A stretch of 64,000 nt of DNA from Deinococcus metallilatus (GCF_004758605.1 NZ_CP038512.1:1776001-1840000), one strand, 5' to 3'. Shown: positions 11,968 through 34,792, numbered from the stretch's first letter. The notes: generated by a model not told the origin, from the letters alone. Translations and numbers: made by a program.

Positions 11968-12313
11968 ACAGCTCCGGGTCGTGTTCCACGATGTCGAGTT
12001 CGTACCCGTCCGGGTCGCGCAGCTTCAGCACGCGCCCGAAGCCCTCGTCGAGAATGACGGGGTCGGGGAGGACACCCGCAGCGGAAAGGCGCGCGGCGAG
12101 GCTTTCCAGCCCTTCCTGCGCCTCGAAGCCGGGGAGGGCGAAACCGGCGGGACGGGGCGCGGCGGTGCCGTGCAGGTACAGCAGGAACTCCCCCCGTTCC
12201 AGTTCCGCCCACCCGCCGTGGCGGTGGAGGCGGCGCAGGCGGAAGCCCAGCCGTTCATACCAGGCGCGGCTGCGGTCCACGTCGGTCGCATAGATCAGCA
12301 CGTAGGGCCTCAC
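11960..12313 (-). CDS. VOC family protein
   Basis: The 117-residue protein begins [24 protein letters not shown] and ends with [23 protein letters not shown], where Glu in YELDI is the typical VOC C-terminal ligand. It overlaps the ribbon-helix-helix gene upstream by 4 bp and the other VOC gene downstream by 8 bp, so the three are translationally coupled. The two VOC proteins are similar in length and layout but divergent in sequence. They may form a heterodimer or be separate detoxifying or binding proteins. Confidence 0.82.
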   Translation of the reverse strand: MRPYVLIYATDVDRSRAWYERLGFRLRRLHRHGGWAELERGEFLLYLHGTAAPRPAGFALPGFEAQEGLESLAARLSAAGVLPDPVILDEGFGRVLKLRDPDGYELDIVEHDPELYV

Positions 12314-12513
12314 GCGCGGTCCTCCTGGCGGTACTGCGCGGCGGCCTCTTCCCCAGCCCGTCTGGCCTCGGCCTCGATCTGGAGGTGCTGGCGCAGGGCA
12401 CGTTCCACATAGGCGCTGAGGCTGAGGCGGGCGTCCACGCTGGCGATCTTCACCGCGCGGATCAGGGGCCCAGGGAGATAGATGTTGAACTGCCGTTTGT
12501 CGTCGTCGCCCAT
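12310..12513 (-). CDS. ribbon-helix-helix DNA-binding protein
   Basis: In 67 residues, [40 protein letters not shown] forms the beta strand plus two helices of an RHH (CopG/Arc/MetJ-type) dimer. It is followed by a charged Ala/Glu-rich tail. The protein leads an operon with two VOC genes (4-bp overlap). A perfect 18-bp inverted repeat lies 17 bp upstream of the start codon, exactly where an autoregulatory RHH operator is expected. RHH proteins are often antitoxins, but no toxin gene is present; the partners are VOC proteins. Confidence 0.82.
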   Translation of the reverse strand: MGDDDKRQFNIYLPGPLIRAVKIASVDARLSLSAYVERALRQHLQIEAEARRAGEEAAAQYRQEDRA

Positions 12514-12530
12514 ATCTCCATCGTACTAGG

Positions 12531-12548
12531 TTGCTAGTAAGCTAGCAA
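12531..12548. promoter_or_regulatory. perfect inverted repeat, likely RHH operator
   Basis: TTGCTAG-TAAG-CTAGCAA is a perfect 7-4-7 inverted repeat in an AT-rich patch that is unlike its surroundings. A further CTAG just downstream (in TACTAGG, about 12524-12530) gives three CTAG cores spaced 8-9 bp apart, which suits cooperative binding of RHH dimers. It sits between the divergent RHH operon and the chromate transporter genes and could affect both. Binding is inferred. Confidence 0.65.
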
Positions 12549-12629
12549 TCAAACCTTCTGTGCGTTGCGTGCAGGGCTGTTCCCCGGACAGTCACGGTGC
12601 GGCGCTGGGCGCGGGTTTACCCTCCAGGC

Positions 12630-13214
12630 ATGTCCTCCCCCGCCGTTCACCCCGAGGATGATCCGCTCGCCACGCGCCCCACGCCGCCCGCCCTCGCCCG
12701 GATGTTCGTGGGCGTGGCCCTGGCCGGGATCGGCGGGGGGCTGCCCGCGCACACGCGACGTGCCCTGACCACCCGGGGCTGGATGACGGAGGAACTGTTC
12801 GCGGAAACCTTTACCCTGGCGCAGCTCACGCCGGGGCCGAACGCGGTAAACCTGGCGGCGATGGTGGGCGCGCGGCTGGCGGGACGGCTGGGGGCGGTGG
12901 CCTCGGTGCTGGGGGTGCTGACGCCCGGCCTGCTGGCGATGCTGGCGGTCAGCGTGGTGACGCTGGGGCAACCCGGCGGCCTGCCCCCCAGCTTGCAGAG
13001 TGCGCTGCGGGGCGCGGCCTGCGCCGCTCTGGCCGTGCTGCTCACCGCCGCGCTGCCGGTCGTGCGGGTGGGCTGGGGCGTGCGGGGCGGGGCGGTGATC
13101 ACGATGCTGGCCTTTCTGGCGCTGGGCGTGCTGCGCCTGGACCTGCTGCCCGTGCTGCTGGTGCTGCTGGGGGCGGGCCTACTGATCCACCGCCCCAGGA
13201 GGAGCGATGCCTGA
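12630..13214 (+). CDS. chromate transporter, CHR short-chain half (first)
   Basis: The product has 194 residues from [11 protein letters not shown]. It carries the CHR-domain hallmarks [45 protein letters not shown], followed by about five hydrophobic helices. Short-chain CHR proteins work in pairs of opposite membrane topology to make a chromate/sulfate antiporter. The second half follows with an 8-bp overlap. An upstream in-frame start at 12597 lacks conservation, so I prefer 12630. Confidence 0.87.
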   Translation: MSSPAVHPEDDPLATRPTPPALARMFVGVALAGIGGGLPAHTRRALTTRGWMTEELFAETFTLAQLTPGPNAVNLAAMVGARLAGRLGAVASVLGVLTPGLLAMLAVSVVTLGQPGGLPPSLQSALRGAACAALAVLLTAALPVVRVGWGVRGGAVITMLAFLALGVLRLDLLPVLLVLLGAGLLIHRPRRSDA

Positions 13215-13722
13215 CCTCTGGGAGATGTTCCTGGCCTTCGCACGGCTGGGCCTGATCAGTTTCGGCGGCACGAACGTCGCGGAGATCGAGCGTTCCCTGG
13301 TGTTGCAGCACGGCTGGATCGACGCGCGGACGCTGGCGAACGGGTTCGCGCTGGGGCAACTGATGCCGGGGCCGAACATGCTGGCCGTCACGCATTACGG
13401 GTACGCCGCCGCAGGGCTGGGCGGGGCCTTGGCCGCCACCCTGGGCTTCTACGGCCCGACGGCGCTGCTGAGTGCGGCCGCCGCCCTCGCCTGGCAGCGG
13501 CACAGCGCGCACCCCTGGGTGATCGCCTTCCGCAACGCCCTGCTGCCCTTCGGCGGCGGCGTGATGCTGGCCGGGGCGCTGGTCCTCGCCCGCACCAGCG
13601 TGACCTCGCTGCCCGCCGGGCTGCTGGCGGCGGCGGCCTTCCTGCTGCTGTGGCGCACGCGGGTGAACAGCGCCGCAGTGGTGCTGGGGGCGGCGGCGGT
13701 GGGGGCGCTGCTGGGGCTGTAG
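13207..13722 (+). CDS. chromate transporter, CHR short-chain half (second)
   Basis: The 171-residue partner of the preceding gene reads [60 protein letters not shown], the N-terminal CHR signature, then about five membrane segments. The overlap with the first half (GAGGAGCGATGCC carries its ribosome-binding site) shows coupled synthesis. Chromate efflux is the known role of such pairs; sulfate or other anions are possible. Thirteen bases separate it from the large regulator gene that follows. Confidence 0.87.
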   Translation: MPDLWEMFLAFARLGLISFGGTNVAEIERSLVLQHGWIDARTLANGFALGQLMPGPNMLAVTHYGYAAAGLGGALAATLGFYGPTALLSAAAALAWQRHSAHPWVIAFRNALLPFGGGVMLAGALVLARTSVTSLPAGLLAAAAFLLLWRTRVNSAAVVLGAAAVGALLGL

Positions 13723-13735
13723 AGGATGCTCTAGC

Positions 13736-16753
<3,018 letters not shown>

Positions 16754-16835
16754 GCGTGGACCGGGGGTGCCCAGGAACAACCCGCGACCCGCGCCCTGAA
16801 ACGGCTCCGTGACGCGCCCGCCCTACACTCCCCCC

Positions 16836-17603
<768 letters not shown>

Positions 17604-17973
17604 ACCAGCCCACAAAAGCCTTTGAGGAAAGGAGCCCGACCACTTGGCCGAAGCCACTTCCCCTCCCCCCTCCGGCCAAAGCTTCCCCGTCTTTTCAAAC
17701 TCTGGAGCGGACGGCCTCTCCCCGCCTTCCCACTCCACTTTCCAGGCAGCCGAGCCGTTCGGGCCGCAGGCCCGAGGCCTTCCAAGTCAGCGGGCAGAGC
17801 GTCGAGGCCGGACACGTCAACGGCCAACCCAGACCCGCCACTCCAGGGAACCTCTCTTGCCCAGCGCAGCGCCGCTCCCCCCTGCCCTCCGGGTAGGGGG
17901 GCTGGGGGGGGGTGGGAACAAACCGGCCAATCCGTACCTGCCACCCTGAACAGCGTCCCAACACCCTCCCCAA
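17604..17973. repeat. gene-free spacer with a dispersed repeat (copy A of R2)
   Basis: No coding signal is seen in these 370 bases. From about 17691 to 17900 it resembles 37033-37252: both contain CTTTTCAAA(A)CTCTGGAG, then a CAGGCAG patch, then the hairpin TTCGGGCCGCAGGCCCG, and end in a GCGCAGCG...CTCCCCCCTGCCC stretch with a G-rich complement. The match is patchy, so the copies are old. The C-rich and G-rich runs near 17876-17914 could form a strong hairpin between the convergent genes. Confidence 0.55.
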
Positions 17974-20273
<2,300 letters not shown>

Positions 20274-20375
20274 GAAGACCTCGGGAGGAGAGAAGGGCGG
20301 AGATTCAGGGCTGCCCGCTCAAGCGCGGCGGCGCCCGCCCCGGAATCTAGTGGAAGCTCACGAGAACCGGCTGAG

Positions 20376-20547
20376 AGCTTAGGCCTGACGCGAAACTCTG
20401 GTTTGGAATATCGGGGAGTTGAGAGAAAGTGGCGCTGGGACGCGCTGCCCGTTCACCCCCTCTGCAAGCAGCTCTACGAGTCAAGGGGGAGGAAAAAAAA
20501 CAGCGTCCTACACGCTTTCTTCTTCCCAACCGCGTCAGTCCCAAGCT
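20376..20547. mobile_element. MITE-like element R1, copy A (172 bp)
   Basis: Terminal inverted repeats AGCTTAGGCCTGACGCG (20376-20392) and CGCGTCAGTCCCAAGCT (20531-20547) match at 15 of 17 positions. The interior shares long blocks with copy B at 36849-37011: TTTGGAATATCG, CGCTGGGACGC, GTTCACCCCC, a CTCAAGGGGGAGG hairpin and GCGTCCTACACGCTTTCT. No coding capacity. It ends at the base before the stop codon of the gene at 20548 and fills the rest of the spacer from 20274. Confidence 0.72.
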
Positions 20548-21687
<1,140 letters not shown>

Positions 21688-21772
21688 TCCTGATGGTCCG
21701 TCCGCCAGATGACACCCTTATGAAAAGGCGAAACGGCCCGCTGGCCCTCGTCTCACGCGGCTGGACGGTCCC

Positions 21773-22264
<492 letters not shown>

Positions 22265-22641
22265 GTGAAGGCAGCATAAAGGGAGCCTCCCCATGAGGAA
22301 GTGAAGCGGCGGGTAGACAAGGCAGGTGCGGGTCTGGTAAGGCTGGCAACGGATAGAAGGGCTTTACAAGCGGAAACGCCGTGTGAGCGAGCAAAAAAAG
22401 CTCCTCCCCCTCAAGGGTCTGAGTGATGCATGTCAGTCTCACAAAGAAGAAACGACGTGTTGAGCGATAAAAAAACTCCTCCCCCTTGAGGGGGGAGGCC
22501 GGGACTTGCAAAGCTGCGAAGCAGAGGGGTAAACAGGCCGGGCATAGAGAGGCCACTGGATGACCGAATGACTGGCCTGTTTGTGGCCGCCACCCTAATC
22601 GGGGAGGGAGAAAAAGGCGTCCCTGTCAGGCGCGACTGGCG
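22265..22641. repeat. gene-free spacer with tandem and dispersed repeats
   Basis: No gene is seen. Two direct copies of a block of about 40 bp (CG-CGTGT-GAGCGA-AAAAAAA-CTCCTCCCCCT) lie at about 22377-22416 and 22451-22493, so about 74 bp is imperfectly duplicated. GTGATGC with CAGTCTCAC at 22423 resembles the terminal repeat of the MITE-like element at 49613. A CTCCTCCCCCTTGAGGGGGGAG hairpin is at about 22477. The R4 motif (GACTTGCAAAGCTGCGAAGC core) is at 22501-22529. Confidence 0.65.
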
Positions 22642-24717
<2,076 letters not shown>

Positions 24718-24815
24718 GAGGGCGAGTATAGACAGCGGCGGGATGAGGAAGAGGCGAAAGCGGACTGCGCCAAACGGCGGATGACGCGCGGCAGGCGGCT
24801 ATGCTTGGCTGCTCC

Positions 24816-25808
24816 ATGGACGCCCTGACCTCTCCCCCACCCCTCCCGGCCGACCTCAACCTGCGCCCCGCCGCGTCCGCCGATCTGCCCCGCGTGGCCG
24901 CGTTTCTGACCACCGCGCACCCGGACTCCCCCGTCAGCCTAGAAGACCTGGAGCGCCTGGAGGCGGGCCGTCTGGAAGGCGAACCCTTTGTGCGAATACT
25001 GGCCGTGCAGGCGGGCGAACTCGTGGGCCTCGCGGAGACGGGCGTGCCGCGCATGGACGGGCATCCGGGATGGCTGGACGTGACCGTCCGCACCCTGCCG
25101 GAACTGGCGGGGGGAACGCTGGCGGAGGCGCTGCTCGCCCAGGCCGAGGCGAACGCCCGCCAGAACGGCGCGCACACTCTGGTTTCCCGCGTGCGTGAGG
25201 ACTGGTGGGAAAAACCCTTTCTGGAGGCGCGCGGCTACCGGGAACACGACCGGATGTGGTCCAGCACGCTCGACCTGCGGACCCTGAATTTCGCGCGCTT
25301 CGCCGGGCAGGAGGCCAGAGCGCGGGCGGCAGGTCTCCGTATCCTGCCCCTCAGCGAACTGGTGGGCAACTTCGACGAGGCGGCCCAGCGCCGCCTGTAT
25401 ACGCTGATCGCCGCCCTGCTCCTCGACGTGCCCAGCACGACGCAGGTCAGTGTCTGGCCCTTCGAGGTCTGGCAGCGGCGCGTGTCCGGGCGGATCAACC
25501 CGGCAGGCGAATTTATCGCGGTGGCGCCGAATGGCGAGTGGGTGGGGGTCAGCGAACTGCACCAGCCCATCCCCACCCGTCCCGGCACCCTGCACAACGG
25601 CCTGACCGGCGTGTTGCCCGCCTGGCGCGGGCACGGCGTCGCCTCCGCCCTGAAACTCGCGGCGGCCCGCGCGGCCCTGAGCCGCGGCTATACGCACGCC
25701 CGCACCAGCAACCACTCCGTCAACCGGCCCATGCTCGCCATCAACGAGCGGCTGGGGTTCGTGCGGGAGGCGGCAACGGTGACGCTGAAAAAGGCCTGTG
25801 GCGCGTAG
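24816..25808 (+). CDS. tandem GNAT acetyltransferase
   Basis: The product has 330 residues with two GNAT-like halves. In the N-terminal half (1-150) the acetyl-CoA loop is weak ([24 protein letters not shown]). The C-terminal half (160-330) has a clear [50 protein letters not shown]. Such doubled GNATs often have one catalytic and one structural half, and here the second is the likely catalyst. I start at [10 protein letters not shown] (24816); MLGC at 24801 is the alternative. It is divergent from the M3 peptidase gene. The substrate is unknown. Confidence 0.85.
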   Translation: MDALTSPPPLPADLNLRPAASADLPRVAAFLTTAHPDSPVSLEDLERLEAGRLEGEPFVRILAVQAGELVGLAETGVPRMDGHPGWLDVTVRTLPELAGGTLAEALLAQAEANARQNGAHTLVSRVREDWWEKPFLEARGYREHDRMWSSTLDLRTLNFARFAGQEARARAAGLRILPLSELVGNFDEAAQRRLYTLIAALLLDVPSTTQVSVWPFEVWQRRVSGRINPAGEFIAVAPNGEWVGVSELHQPIPTRPGTLHNGLTGVLPAWRGHGVASALKLAAARAALSRGYTHARTSNHSVNRPMLAINERLGFVREAATVTLKKACGA

Positions 25809-25875
25809 CTTGTCGCTTGTAGAGAGGCGAAAGCCGGAGCTTCAGCAGGAGCCTCCACAAGCCAGGGACCACAAG

Positions 25876-25884
<9 letters not shown>
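25807..25884. repeat. heptamer word-repeat hairpin (AGCTTGT / ACAAGCT)
   Basis: AGCTTGT (25807-25813) and CGCTTGT (25814-25820) form the left arm. The right arm is in phase ACAAGCC (25857), an AGGGACC spacer unit, ACAAGCT (25871) and ACAAGCC (25878). The repeat lies between the convergent GNAT and queA genes, overlaps the GNAT stop codon, and could act as a bidirectional terminator, though no T-run follows. Confidence 0.7.
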
Positions 25885-26919
<1,035 letters not shown>

Positions 26920-26920
26920 A

Positions 26921-27002
26921 GGGGTTAGGGATGAGGGGTCAGGCGTTCGAGAACAGGAAGCTGAGGCAAAAGTCAAAGTTCCCGATCTCTAATGCCTAAA
27001 AC

Positions 27003-27013
<11 letters not shown>
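26921..27013. repeat. heptamer word-repeat hairpin (GGGGTTA-type)
   Basis: In-phase units GGGGTTA, GGGATGA, GGGGTCA, GGCGTTC run from 26921 to 26948. The opposite strand of 26993-27013 reads GGGGTTA, GGTTTTA, GGCATTA. The arms are complementary and fill the spacer between the NYN gene and queA. GGGATGA/GGGGTNA words recur at 59602-59629 in the nuoH-nuoI spacer. Confidence 0.75.
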
Positions 27014-27545
<532 letters not shown>

Positions 27546-27675
27546 TGGGAATTCTCCTGTTGGGACGGCCGGGGAAAGCGGAAAGAACCGGCCTCTTTTC
27601 CGGACGTGGGCCGCGCTGGACCCTTCATTCCGGATGGGCACATTCTACATCTGCGGCCCGCCGCCCAGGCGGCAC

Positions 27676-28509
27676 TCAGGAAGAGCCGGGCAGGAGTTCG
27701 CCGCAGCGTTTGCAGTACCGGGCGTCGGCGTCGTGCCCCTGAAGGCCGCAGCGCGGGCAGGTGCGCTCTGAGCGCCGCCGTCCCTGAGCGCGCGAAAGGC
27801 TGACGGTCACGATGCCGGTCGGCACGGCCAGGATGCCGTAGCCCAGGATCATGGCCAGCGAGGCCAGGCCCTTGCCCAGCGGCGTCTTGGGCGTGATGTC
27901 CCCAAAGCCGACGGTGGTGAGGGTCACGATGGCCCAGTAGATGCTGGTCGGAATGCTGGTGTAGCCGTTCGCGGGGCCTTCTATGACGTACATCAACGCG
28001 CCGATGATGGTCACGAGCGTCAGGACGACCGCCAGGAAGACCGTGATCTTGGCGGCGCTCGCGCGCATGGCTTCGGTCAGGACGCTCGCCTCGTTGAGAT
28101 AGCGGGCGAGTTTCAAGATCCGGAAGATCCGCAGCAGCCGCAGCACGCGGACAATCAGCAGGTAATTGGCCCCGGGCAGGAGCAGGTCCAGATATCCGGG
28201 CAGGATGGACAGCAAATCCACGACGCCGAAAAAGCTGGTGGCGTAGTGCGTGGCGTGCCGGGCAGAAATCAGCCGGAGGACGTACTCCACCGTGAAGACC
28301 AGTGTCAGCGCCCACTCGGCCCATTCGAACAGCGGCCCGTACGTGGCCCGGATGCTGCCGACGCTGTCCAGCATGACCACCAGGATGCTGACGAAAATCA
28401 GCACGATCAGCACGAGGTCAAAGGCCCGTCCCGCCGGGGTGTCGTTGTTGAAGATGATGTTGCCGAGGGCCACCCGCCAGGGCGCGCGTGCCTCACCGGG
28501 ATGCCTCAT
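27676..28509 (-). CDS. voltage-gated-type potassium channel with C-terminal zinc ribbon
   Basis: A 277-residue six-helix channel subunit. The S4 voltage-sensor helix has arginines every third residue (RVLRLLRIFRILKLAR, 121-136), and the selectivity filter is TTVGFGD (198-204). After S6 (GILAVPTGIVTVSL) the cytoplasmic tail ends in CPRCGLQGHDADARYCKRCGELL, two CxxC knuckles (251-254 and 266-269) that make a zinc ribbon. The ribbon is an uncommon appendage on a KvAP-like channel and could sense metal or redox or bind a partner. It is divergent from the aminotransferase gene. Confidence 0.9.
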   Translation of the reverse strand: MRHPGEARAPWRVALGNIIFNNDTPAGRAFDLVLIVLIFVSILVVMLDSVGSIRATYGPLFEWAEWALTLVFTVEYVLRLISARHATHYATSFFGVVDLLSILPGYLDLLLPGANYLLIVRVLRLLRIFRILKLARYLNEASVLTEAMRASAAKITVFLAVVLTLVTIIGALMYVIEGPANGYTSIPTSIYWAIVTLTTVGFGDITPKTPLGKGLASLAMILGYGILAVPTGIVTVSLSRAQGRRRSERTCPRCGLQGHDADARYCKRCGELLPGSS

Positions 28510-28683
28510 GCCAGAAGTCTACCGGGGAGGACGGCGGTGCATTCGGCCCGCTCCCGGGGCTTTGCCCGCCAGGGCGACCGGCTCAGGTGGAATACGGTGG
28601 AGAGGTCTACGATCTCCCGGTCCGACCGGCCCCGCTAAGCAGCCCCCCTCCCTCTCCCGGTACGGCACAGGTAACGTGAAGCC

Positions 28684-29955
<1,272 letters not shown>

Positions 29956-29970
29956 GGGGGGACGCTGTGA

Positions 29971-30047
29971 GGGGAGGCGGCCACCTTTCCCCCACTCCCA
30001 GCCTCTGAAAAAAGAATACGTCTAACAAAAAACTAGACCGCCTCCCC
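29971..30047. promoter_or_regulatory. nested inverted repeats upstream of gdhA
   Basis: GGGGAGGCGG (29971-29980) and CCGCCTCCCC (30038-30047) are perfect 10-bp complements 57 bp apart. Inside them is GTCTA (30020-30024), an A-rich nine-base loop, and TAGAC (30034-30038). The stretch AAAAAAGAATACG is the only AT-rich part and may include a promoter -10 element. The structure could be the terminator of the aminotransferase gene, a gdhA leader, or both. Confidence 0.45.
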
Positions 30048-30083
30048 TGCCCCCGCAACCGCTGCCTTTACCCTTGCCCCACT

Positions 30084-31451
30084 ATGGAAACGGTTCTGGC
30101 GAAGGGCAACGTCGGGGTGCGGCTTGAAGACTTTCTGAACAGCGTGGCCGCGCGTGACCCGCACCAGCCGGATTTCCTGCAAGCCGTCCGCGAGGTGGCC
30201 GAGAGCCTGTGGCCCTTTCTGGAGCAGCACCCCGAGTACCGCGAGGCGCGGCTCCTGACGCGGATGGTGGAACCCGAGCGGGCGATCCTCTTCCGGGTGC
30301 CCTGGGTGGACGATGCCGGAGAGGTACAGGTGAACCGGGGCTTCCGCGTGCAGATGAGCAGCGCGCTGGGGCCGTACAAGGGCGGGCTGCGCTTTCACCC
30401 CAGCGTGACGCTGGACGTGATGAAGTTCCTGGCCTTTGAGCAGGTCTTCAAGAACAGCCTCACGACCCTGCCGATGGGCGGCGGCAAGGGCGGCAGCGAT
30501 TTTGACCCCAAGGGCAAGAGCGACGGCGAGGTGATGCGCTTCTGCCAGTCCTTCATGACCGAGCTGTACCGCCACATCGGGGAGGAGTTCGACGTGCCCG
30601 CCGGGGACATCGGGGTGGGGGCGCGCGAGATCGGGTATCTGTACGGGCAGTACAAGCGTATCACGAGACAGGGTGGCTATGTCCTGACCGGCAAGGCGCC
30701 CGAGTACGGCGGCAGCCTGATCCGCCCGGAGGCGACCGGGTACGGGACCGTCTATTTCGCGCAGGAGATGCTGGCCCGCCAGGGGGACGACTTCGCTGGA
30801 AAACGGGTCACGGTCAGCGGCTCGGGGAACGTCGCGCAGTACGCCGCCCTCAAGAGCATGAGCCTGGGCGCGAAGGTCGTCTCGTGGAGCGACTCGCAGG
30901 GCACGGTGTACGACCCCGAAGGGCTGACGGAAGAGAAGTGGCACGCCCTGATGGACCTGAAGAACGTCCGCCGGGGACGGCTGGAGGAATACGCCCAGCA
31001 GTTCCGGCTGGAGTACCTCCCCGGCCAGACCCCCTGGGCCATTCCCTGCGACATCGCCCTCCCCTGCGCCACCCAGAACGAACTGAACGGCGAGGACGCC
31101 CGGACGCTGATCGGGAACGGCTGCCTCCTGGTGGCCGAGGGCGCCAACATGCCCTCCACGGCGGAGGCCGTTCACATCTTCACCGAGCAGGAGCTGCTCT
31201 ACGCGCCGGGCAAGGCGTCCAACGCGGGCGGGGTGGCGGTGAGCGGGCTGGAGATGAGCCAGAACGCGATGCGGCTGTCGTGGACGGCGCAGGAGGTGGA
31301 CCAGCGGCTACACGGCATCATGCGGAGTATCCATAGTGTCTGCGTGCAGTACGGCACCCGGCCTGACGGCACGGTGGATTACGTGAAGGGCGCGAATATC
31401 GGCGGCTTCATCAAGGTGGCGGACGCGATGCTGGCGCAGGGCGTCGTCTGA
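30084..31451 (+). CDS. gdhA: glutamate dehydrogenase (NADP-type, hexameric)
   Basis: At 455 residues it is close in length to E. coli GdhA. It has RVQMSSALGPYKGGLRFHPSV (glutamate site), LTTLPMGGGKGGSDFDPKGKS with the catalytic Lys around residue 135, DIGVGAREIGYLYGQYK, and the Rossmann loop VSGSGNVAQYAA. It catalyses reductive amination of 2-oxoglutarate to glutamate. The length and the GSDFDPKGKS motif favour the NADP-dependent anabolic form. It is followed at once by a strong hairpin terminator. Confidence 0.95.
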   Translation: METVLAKGNVGVRLEDFLNSVAARDPHQPDFLQAVREVAESLWPFLEQHPEYREARLLTRMVEPERAILFRVPWVDDAGEVQVNRGFRVQMSSALGPYKGGLRFHPSVTLDVMKFLAFEQVFKNSLTTLPMGGGKGGSDFDPKGKSDGEVMRFCQSFMTELYRHIGEEFDVPAGDIGVGAREIGYLYGQYKRITRQGGYVLTGKAPEYGGSLIRPEATGYGTVYFAQEMLARQGDDFAGKRVTVSGSGNVAQYAALKSMSLGAKVVSWSDSQGTVYDPEGLTEEKWHALMDLKNVRRGRLEEYAQQFRLEYLPGQTPWAIPCDIALPCATQNELNGEDARTLIGNGCLLVAEGANMPSTAEAVHIFTEQELLYAPGKASNAGGVAVSGLEMSQNAMRLSWTAQEVDQRLHGIMRSIHSVCVQYGTRPDGTVDYVKGANIGGFIKVADAMLAQGVV

Positions 31452-31460
31452 TCCTGAGCC

Positions 31461-31489
31461 GGGAGGCCACTTCGCCTCCCGCTTGATTT
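31461..31489 (+). terminator. intrinsic terminator of gdhA
   Basis: GGGAGGC (31461-31467), a six-base loop CACTTC, GCCTCCC (31474-31480), then GCTTGATTT. A perfect 7-bp GC stem followed by a modest T-rich tail, nine bases after the gdhA stop. Confidence 0.75.
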
Positions 31490-31519
31490 CCCGCCCCCTC
31501 AGCCCTGAGGATAGCCGTC

Positions 31520-32023
31520 ATGCCCACCCGTTACGCAGGGTCAGAGGAGGAACGCGCCGCGCTCGACGCCTATATCAAGCTGTGGCGTGCGGCGCATGCC
31601 GTCGAGGTGGGCGCGAACCGCCACCTGGCGGACCACGGGCTGACCATCAGCCAGTTCGGCGTGCTGGAGGCGCTGTACCACCTGGGGCCACTCAGCCAGC
31701 GGCAACTGGCGGACAAGATTCTGCGGTCGAGCGGCAACCTCACGATGGTGATCGACAACCTGGAGCGGGACGGGCTGGTGCGCCGCGAGCGCGATCCCCA
31801 GGACCGCCGGGTGATGAAGGTCTTCCTGACCGAGGCGGGCGAGGCGCTGGTGACGCGCGTGCTGCCCGACCACGTGCGGGGCATCCGGAGCGTGTTCAGC
31901 GGGCTGACCCCGGAGGAACTGGGCCAACTGGCCGCCCTGACACGCAAGCTCGGGAAGGGCCTGGCCGAACCCGCAGCGGAGGCCCCGGCGAGAGTCAGGC
32001 GGTCACGCGACCCCGATCTCTAG
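31520..32023 (+). CDS. MarR family transcriptional regulator
   Basis: The product has 167 residues. The winged helix is LTISQFGVLEALYHLGPLSQRQLADKILRSSGNLTMVIDNLERDGLVRRERDPQDRRVMKVFLTEAGEAL, the standard MarR core with the DxR wing motif, flanked by dimer helices. It lies 236 bp upstream of the fused dioxygenase-hydrolase gene, whose two halves correspond to B. subtilis MhqO and MhqD, both controlled by the MarR-type repressor MhqR. It is therefore the natural candidate repressor. No sensing Cys is evident, since the protein appears to lack cysteine. Confidence 0.88.
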   Translation: MPTRYAGSEEERAALDAYIKLWRAAHAVEVGANRHLADHGLTISQFGVLEALYHLGPLSQRQLADKILRSSGNLTMVIDNLERDGLVRRERDPQDRRVMKVFLTEAGEALVTRVLPDHVRGIRSVFSGLTPEELGQLAALTRKLGKGLAEPAAEAPARVRRSRDPDL

Positions 32024-32235
32024 AGCCTGGCTTGTCAAGAGAGCGAGGAAGACCGCTCTGCAAGCCTCTCTCCAAGTCCACGAAAAGCGAACGCGCGGCC
32101 TTCCCCCGATGCGGCGACGGGCTCAGGCCGACCGATCAGCCGTCGTCCTTGAAGGGGCTAAGTCGCAAATTTCCGCATATAGGCCAGGCGGACACAACTA
32201 CCCCGAGTTCCGTGGCCCCGCTTACACCAAATCGT

Positions 32236-32245
32236 TTAACGTTAA
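32236..32245. promoter_or_regulatory. palindromic operator-like site upstream of the dioxygenase-hydrolase gene
   Basis: TTAACGTTAA is a perfect 10-bp palindrome, 14 bp before the ATG at 32260, in an AT-rich patch (32229-32255) that stands out from the GC-rich surroundings. CTTACA at 32221-32226 with AGTTAT at 32245-32250 could be -35 and -10 elements. If so, the palindrome lies between them, where a MarR repressor would block transcription. The promoter elements are weak guesses. Confidence 0.55.
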
Positions 32246-32259
32246 GTTATTTTGAAGGC

Positions 32260-33918
<1,659 letters not shown>

Positions 33919-33946
33919 GGGGGAACGCGGGAAAACTCCCTCCCCC

Positions 33947-34645
33947 CTACCGCAGCTTTGCCGCCACCACCACGACCTCCGCGTTCGGTCCCTCGAAGCC
34001 GGGCGTGTAGGCGCGGACGATGAAGACGGCGCGGTTGCCTTTCACGTACACGCGGTCGAGGGCGTAACGGGCGGCGCAACGCCGCTCCAGGGGCAGCGTG
34101 TGGTCGTCGTGGACGGTCTGCCCGTTCACGGTCAGCGTGAACCCGGCGGGCCGCTCACCGGGAGGCAGCAACCCCAGATAGGGGCACTGGGCGGGGAGGG
34201 GCCGCACCGTCAGGCGCACGGGGACTGGCCGCGTCCACAACCGGACCGGGGTGGTGGCCGAGCTTCCCGCCCGCGTCCCCTCGGCCCAGTCGGGGGCCTG
34301 CGTGGGAAAGGTGCGGGCGTAGACGGGCCGCGCGGTCACGCCCGGCACCAGGTCCAGGGGGAGGAGGCGCGGGCGTTCGCGTGCCAGCAGGACCTTGACG
34401 AGAGCAGGCACCGGCGCCGTCTCGGAGCGCGCCCCGGCTTCCAGCAGCCGTTGCCCCTGCCCCGTCCCCAGCGCGGTGAGGGCCGCGACGCTGAACCCGC
34501 TCCCGTCCTGCACCCCGCCCGTCACGACCAACGCGCGGGTGCCGTAGGGTGAAAAGGCCACCCGCAGCACCTCCAGCCGGTCACCGGCGCGGGCCGAGGA
34601 GGACAGCGTCAACAGGACCAGCAAGGCCGTCAACAGAAAACGCAT
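33947..34645 (-). CDS. predicted secreted protein, DUF2259-like
   Basis: The product has 232 residues with a signal peptide (MRFLLTALLVLLTLSSSARAG). The body begins EVLRVAFSPYGTRALVVTGGVQDGSGFSVAAL and ends VYVKGNRAVFIVRAYTPGFEGPNAEVVVVAAKL, which resembles the DUF2259 family of periplasmic or secreted proteins of unknown role (PGFEGP near the C-terminus). A Cys pair (QCPYLG...RRCAARY) may form a disulfide. It is convergent with the dioxygenase-hydrolase gene. Confidence 0.7.
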   Translation of the reverse strand: MRFLLTALLVLLTLSSSARAGDRLEVLRVAFSPYGTRALVVTGGVQDGSGFSVAALTALGTGQGQRLLEAGARSETAPVPALVKVLLARERPRLLPLDLVPGVTARPVYARTFPTQAPDWAEGTRAGSSATTPVRLWTRPVPVRLTVRPLPAQCPYLGLLPPGERPAGFTLTVNGQTVHDDHTLPLERRCAARYALDRVYVKGNRAVFIVRAYTPGFEGPNAEVVVVAAKLR

Positions 34646-34792
34646 GTCCTACCGTAAGCGATAGGCCGGAGGGAAGGAAGGGGCGCCTTCTCTCGTGGAG
34701 GCTTGAAGCCTAGAACGCGACCCGGGAACATGCGGAAGGCTGCTCAAGCTTCCCCCGGGAGGCGTCCCGCTGCCCCTCCTCCCGGCAACCGC

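Noticed and set aside
31483..32259. N-terminal extension of the dioxygenase-hydrolase frame
   Set aside because: It overlaps the MarR gene in another frame, is not domain-like, and runs through the AT-rich promoter patch.
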